Part shown: piece after piece, positions 61,701 through 64,000 of the stretch
Position numbering within the stretch: position 1 is the stretch's first letter
Layout: the number at the start of each line of letters is the position of its first letter
Source of the DNA: Enterocloster lavalensis
GTDB taxonomy: Bacteria; Bacillota; Clostridia; Lachnospirales; Lachnospiraceae
Direction: 5' to 3'
NCBI RefSeq assembly: GCF_902364025.1
Contig: NZ_CABJCG010000001.1
Coordinates: forward strand, 124,001 to 188,000
DNA length: 64,000 nt
The notes under the pieces: generated by a model
The model's input: the letters and a program-made list of their open reading frames with translations, nothing else
Told to the model about the DNA's origin: nothing
The model's database searches: none
Made by a program: the position numbers and the translations under genes

Positions 61701-64000
61701 TTACACAATGCGTTTGAATTTCTTTTCCAGCTCGTATTTTGTCATGGAAATGATCACCGGCCTGCCGTGGGGACAATTATAGGGATTGTCCAGGTGCAGC
61801 AGCTGGTCGATCAGCTCGTTAGCCTCCATGGCGGACATGGACATGTGGCCCTTCACCGCGGCCTTGCAGGACATGGAAGCCACTTTTTCGTAGATGATAT
61901 CCGGATTTCGGACCGCGGCCTCGTCGGAGAGGCCGTCGATCATCTCGATTAAAAGCTCCCGCTTGGCGATGGAGAACAGGTTGGCGGGAACGCCCCGCAC
62001 CGCGTACTCCCGGCCGCCGAAGTTTTCGATCTCAAAGCCCAGGTTGGTGAAATAGTCCATGTATTTGTTCAGCAGCAGCTCCTCGTTCATGCTCAGCGTC
62101 AGAATGATGGGAGGATTGACCATCTGGGTGTCGTACTGCCGGGTCTTTAAGGATTTCATGGTGTTCTCATAGAGAATTTTCTCGTGTGCCGCGTGCTGGT
62201 CGATGATCACCAGCATTCCGTCGTACTCCACCAACCAGTAGGTGTCGAACAGCTGTCCGATCAGTTTGTGCCGCAGCCTGGACTTGGGGTCCAGAAATTT
62301 GGTGTCGAACAGGTCCAGCTGTTCCGGGGAGGCGTCTGCGGTGCCGGAAGTTTCCTCGCCTTGGGAAGCTGCCCTGGGGGCGCGTTCCGGCTGAGGACCG
62401 GCGCTTCCGGAGGCGGCAGGATGATCCTCAGCTTTGGTCTCATGACCGTCTGCGGTGACGCCGCCGGGCGTGGCCGGAAAACCGGTGCCGGGCTTGTCTG
62501 CGAAATCGGTGCCGGGCCTGGCCGCGAAACCAGTGCTGGGCCTGGCCGCGAAATCGGTGCCGGGCCTGGCCGCGAAATCGGTGCCGGAGCTGCTCAGGAC
62601 CGCCTGTGCCAGGTCCGCCGGTAGCTTGCAGTCCGCTGGCTGGTTTTCCGGCTCCTGCGCGCCGCCGAACAGCTCCCGCTCCAGATCGGCGGTGTGGGAG
62701 GCGGGACGGGCGGCTTTGCCCGGCGCTGCGGTGCTGCCGTTCCAGCTCCCGCTTGTCTCACGCAGCTGGTTTTGAGATTTATGTGGGATCAAGCGGTAAT
62801 CAATCGGGGTGTTTTGCACTGCTTGTGGAGGCGTATGTGCATCAAAACCGGAATTATTTGACGAAAGTGGGGAGATGGATTCGCTCTTGCGATCCGTTGT
62901 CCCTCCGTTCTCCAGCGTCTGGCGTCTCCGGACCTCAAAAGGCTCCGGCCTGGGAGTCAGGCGTTCCTTCTGCTGGGCCTCCTCACGGGCGCGTTTCTCC
63001 TCCAGACTCACCAGGGGAATCAGTTCCCGGTGGGAAAGGGCCTCCCCAACCGCGTTCAGCACGGTTTTGAACATCAGCTCGCCGTCCCTGAAGCGCAGCT
63101 CCATTTTGGTGGGGTGGACGTTCACGTCCAAAAACTCCGGTTCTATGGAAAAATGCAACAGGGTGAAGGGGTATTTGTGCTGCATCATGTAGGGCTTGTA
63201 CGCTTCCTCGATGGCCTTGGAAATGATGCTGCTCTTGATATACCGTCCGTTGATGAAGTAGTTTTCATAATTCCGGTTGCCGCGGGCGATCAGGGGTTTG
63301 CCGATAAAACCGGATACCTTGATATCCTGCGCCTGGACGTCGATGGGCAGCAGGTTGGCGGTTACCTCCCGGCCGTAAACCGTATACACCAGATCCCGCA
63401 GATTGTGGTTTCCCGAGGTATAGAGTTTGTTCTGGTTATTTTGGATAAAGCGTATGGAGATTTCCGGGTGGGACAGGGCGATCTTTTCCACCAGGTCCGC
63501 CACATAGGCGCCCTCGGTCACAGGGCGCTTGAGGAATTTTTTGCGGGCGGGCGTGTTGTAGAACAGATTCCTGGCGATAAAGGTGGTGCCGTCCGGCGCG
63601 CCCACCTCCTCCAGGCCCCGCTCCGCTCCGCCTTCGATCTGATAGCGGAAGCCGGTCAGGCTGTCTCCGGTTTTGGTGATCAGCTCCACCTGGGCCACGG
63701 CCGCGATGCTGGCCAGGGCCTCGCCCCGAAACCCAAGGGAGGACACGGTGAACAAGTCCTCCACGGATTTGATCTTGCTGGTGGCGTGACGCAGGAAGGC
63801 CAGGCTGATCTGGTCTTTGGGAATGCCGCAGCCGTTGTCCGTCACCCGGATCAGGGTGGTTCCGCCCTCCTTGATCTCAATGGTCACGGCTGTGGCCTGG
63901 GCGTCGATGGCGTTTTCCAGCAGTTCCTTCACCACGGAGGCCGGGCGCTCGATCACCTCGCCCGCGGCGATTTTATTGATGGTATTCTGGTCAAGTACCG
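61701..64000 (-). CDS. mutL: DNA mismatch repair protein MutL (5' end beyond the window)
   Basis: About 766 residues are visible; the coding frame continues to the window edge, where VLDQNTINKIAAGE can be read, so only the first few codons are missing. The GHKL ATPase part has LLENAIDAQAT, VTDNGCGIP and LGFRGEALASIAA. The C-terminal domain has the metal-dependent nicking motif DQHAAHEKILYE plus SCKAAVKG and CPHGRP, so it is the endonuclease-active form. A roughly 190-residue low-complexity linker lies between, containing four 24-bp tandem repeats. Confidence 0.96.
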   Translation of the reverse strand, partial: VLDQNTINKIAAGEVIERPASVVKELLENAIDAQATAVTIEIKEGGTTLIRVTDNGCGIPKDQISLAFLRHATSKIKSVEDLFTVSSLGFRGEALASIAAVAQVELITKTGDSLTGFRYQIEGGAERGLEEVGAPDGTTFIARNLFYNTPARKKFLKRPVTEGAYVADLVEKIALSHPEISIRFIQNNQNKLYTSGNHNLRDLVYTVYGREVTANLLPIDVQAQDIKVSGFIGKPLIARGNRNYENYFINGRYIKSSIISKAIEEAYKPYMMQHKYPFTLLHFSIEPEFLDVNVHPTKMELRFRDGELMFKTVLNAVGEALSHRELIPLVSLEEKRAREEAQQKERLTPRPEPFEVRRRQTLENGGTTDRKSESISPLSSNNSGFDAHTPPQAVQNTPIDYRLIPHKSQNQLRETSGSWNGSTAAPGKAARPASHTADLERELFGGAQEPENQPADCKLPADLAQAVLSSSGTDFAARPGTDFAARPSTGFAARPGTDFADKPGTGFPATPGGVTADGHETKAEDHPAASGSAGPQPERAPRAASQGEETSGTADASPEQLDLFDTKFLDPKSRLRHKLIGQLFDTYWLVEYDGMLVIIDQHAAHEKILYENTMKSLKTRQYDTQMVNPPIILTLSMNEELLLNKYMDYFTNLGFEIENFGGREYAVRGVPANLFSIAKRELLIEMIDGLSDEAAVRNPDIIYEKVASMSCKAAVKGHMSMSAMEANELIDQLLHLDNPYNCPHGRPVIISMTKYELEKKFKRIV
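62484..62579. repeat. Four 24-bp tandem repeats in the mutL linker
   Basis: Units at 62484-62507, 62508-62531, 62532-62555 and 62556-62579 follow the pattern GGTGCCGGGCCTGGCC-GCGAAATC with one to four differences; a partial fifth unit follows. Each encodes an octapeptide of the FAARPGTD type, so copy changes keep the frame. Confidence 0.85.

Overview
The window looks like a chromosomal segment of an anaerobic, GC-rich member of the Clostridia, most likely a Lachnospiraceae gut bacterium of the Enterocloster/Clostridium type. This is an inference from gene content: a glmS ribozyme ahead of glmS, a Min/RodA/PBP2/MreCD/RadC shape cluster, a sepF-yggS cluster, several PTS operons with PRD regulators, a BMP-type nucleoside ABC importer, and strong AGGAGG ribosome-binding sites. 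No rRNA, tRNA, CRISPR array, prophage or insertion sequence was recognised.

Layout. 1-5.7 kb: a hypothetical membrane protein; a LytTR response regulator followed by two sensor proteins that look like complementary halves of one histidine kinase; a fused MsrAB; and an AraC-type activator translationally coupled to a second-type ClpP. 5.9-7.3 kb: an autoregulated tetR-nucleoside phosphorylase operon with a textbook promoter and two operators. 7.4-16.8 kb: an accessory PTS locus holding Lac/Cel-family EIIA, EIIB and EIIC, a MupG-like (GH170, DUF871) phosphoglycosidase, a PRD/EIIA regulator, an HPr paralogue, a GrdB-like protein, an Ntn asparaginase, an M20 dipeptidase and CutC. Two promoters carry the same 19-bp palindrome at identical spacing, which defines a local regulon. 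16.9-22.7 kb: a TtcA-like enzyme and a second, galactitol-type PTS operon (PRD regulator, EIIA, EIIB, EIIC, unassigned TIM-barrel enzyme). 22.9-29.2 kb: a CobW-type GTPase, an LCP cell-wall transferase, a secreted NlpC/P60 protein and an M20-type amidohydrolase.

29.4-39.6 kb is the most intriguing region. A BMP lipoprotein and ABC importer for nucleosides are followed without interruption by a class II aldolase, an MtnA-like isomerase and a DeoD-type phosphorylase. Together these could take an imported nucleoside to DHAP plus an aldehyde. Next to it a Crp/Fnr-type regulator diverges from an S-adenosylhomocysteine hydrolase-like gene whose product has lost several active-site residues. An identical 12-nt operator sits near -41.5 at both the importer promoter and the SAHH-like promoter, so the two units are probably one regulon.

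39.6-42.4 kb: glmS with a consensus promoter, a glmS ribozyme and a long leader that carries an imperfect 108-nt palindrome. 42.4 kb to the end is the conserved core on the minus strand: cytidylate-kinase-like, rluD-like, lspA, aroB, sepF, yggS, an HlyD-like protein, a P-loop protein, a DD-carboxypeptidase lipoprotein, mgsA, rodA, minE, minD, minC, PBP2, mreD, mreC (no mreB), radC, a DUF4321-type protein, a methionine gamma-lyase family enzyme, miaA, and mutL running off the right edge.
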